Positions 5,238 through 5,840 of a stretch of DNA of 5,840 bases are shown piece by piece; position 1 is the first letter of the stretch; every line of letters starts with the position of its first letter. The translations under genes were made by a program, and so were the position numbers. The notes beneath the pieces were generated by a model. The model was not told the DNA's origin. It was given only the letters and a program-made list of their open reading frames with translations, and did no database searches. Origin of the DNA: an uncultured Acidimicrobiales bacterium (GTDB lineage Bacteria > Actinomycetota > Acidimicrobiia > Acidimicrobiales > UBA10347); the NCBI GenBank assembly GCA_937942965.1, contig CALDGN010000085.1, positions 1-5,840 on the forward strand. The letters run 5' to 3'.

Positions 5238-5816
5238 GTGAGTACCACCAAAAGAATTCCCCTCGACCAACTCCAGGTCGTCGATGTCGCAGCCCGATTG
5301 GCAGACAGCGATGGCCTCGAAGACCTGACTCTGACGAAGATTGCTGCCGAGCTCGGCGTGCAACAGCCGGCTCTGTACCGGCACGTCGAGAGCTGGAACG
5401 ATCTGCTTCGGCTGCTGAGCCTGCGTGGCCGAGAGATGCTGGCCGACGCCCTGGGCGAGGCAGCCATCGGGCTCTCTGGTGACGAAGCCGTCGCCGCAGT
5501 CGGCCGGGCGTGGCGGCTCCAAGTCACCACGCACCCGGGCCTCTACGAGGCCACTGATCGCTACCCGTGCGCCGGCGATCCGGAACTCGAAGAAGCGGTC
5601 GAACGCATCGTCGAGGTGATCGCGCAAGCCCTTCGTGGCTTCAATCTCGATGATGACCATCGTGTCCACGCGGCCCGCGCTCTGCGATCTGCGTTCCACG
5701 GCTTCGCCCATCTCGAAGCAGGCGATGGACACCCGCATCCGCACGATCTCGACGACACCTTCGACGGCATGATCGAGCTGTTGTGCGCCGGGATCAGGGC
5801 CCAAGCGCTGGCCTAG
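5238..5816 (+). CDS. TetR/AcrR-family transcriptional regulator
   Basis: This 192-residue DNA-binding protein has the TetR layout. An N-terminal helix region (DQLQVVDVAARLADSDGLEDL, 10-30) leads into the helix-turn-helix LTKIAAELGVQQPALYRHV (32-50), with the LYRHV motif that ends the recognition helix. The C-terminal ligand and dimer region includes RAWRLQVTTHPGLYEA (90-105) and RSAFHGFAHLEAGDG (150-164), close to the WHG-type TetR C-terminal domain (TetR_C_33). The usual role is ligand-relieved repression. The nearest likely target is the divergent thioesterase gene and its own promoter; control of the taurine genes is less likely as they lie beyond a convergent gene pair. The ligand is unknown. 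The GTG start is chosen from the ribosome binding site and because the upstream extension is basic, not family-like, and would overlap the promoter. The gene ends 24 bases before the window does. Confidence 0.82.
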   Translation: MSTTKRIPLDQLQVVDVAARLADSDGLEDLTLTKIAAELGVQQPALYRHVESWNDLLRLLSLRGREMLADALGEAAIGLSGDEAVAAVGRAWRLQVTTHPGLYEATDRYPCAGDPELEEAVERIVEVIAQALRGFNLDDDHRVHAARALRSAFHGFAHLEAGDGHPHPHDLDDTFDGMIELLCAGIRAQALA

Positions 5817-5840
5817 AGCTGCGACAGAGGATCAATCTCT

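Noticed and set aside
5022..5804. Minus-strand open frame of 260 residues opposite the TetR gene
   Set aside because: It overlaps the TetR gene with its clear helix-turn-helix and also the thioesterase start; its translation shows no family signature.

Overview
The window is GC-rich coding DNA with strong G/C preference at third codon positions, GTG as well as ATG starts, and a lipoprotein-type substrate-binding protein. This points to a high-GC actinobacterium. Protein style and the mixture of genes suggest a marine or freshwater Acidimicrobiia-like lineage, but that placement is inference; no marker gene is present.

Bases 1-4622 are a block of plus-strand genes for uptake and breakdown of an amino-sulfonate, most likely taurine. 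In order: the C-terminal part of a class III aminotransferase (probable taurine--pyruvate aminotransferase), a TauA-type substrate-binding lipoprotein, a TauB-type ATPase, a TauC-type permease whose start codon overlaps the tauB stop, and a phosphate acetyltransferase 9 bases after tauC. This matches the known dissimilatory route: TauABC imports taurine, Tpa converts it to sulfoacetaldehyde, Xsc (not in this window) releases sulfite and makes acetyl phosphate, and Pta converts that to acetyl-CoA. The gene linkage and the FREWPTPNQ-type TauA sequence support the assignment; no biochemical proof is possible from sequence.

The tauA-tauB gap (about 190 bases) has no gene. It holds two hairpins with UUCG loops, one small just after the tauA stop and one very stable 14-bp hairpin followed by a T-rich stretch. 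These probably stabilise the tauA end and limit read-through, so that more binding protein than ATPase/permease is made. A 16-base inverted repeat and a possible -10 box lie just upstream of tauA.

Bases 4623-4672 carry two tandem copies of a 25-base repeat between the convergent ends of pta and a minus-strand PaaI-type hotdog thioesterase; the thioesterase stop codon lies in the second copy. The thioesterase is divergent from a TetR-family regulator (start best placed at the GTG at 5238), with an 85-base shared upstream region containing small inverted repeats that may be its operator.

I see no mobile element, CRISPR array, RNA gene or clearly new defence or biosynthetic system. The most unusual points are the hairpin arrangement inside the transporter operon, the extended TauC, and the tandem 25-base repeat.
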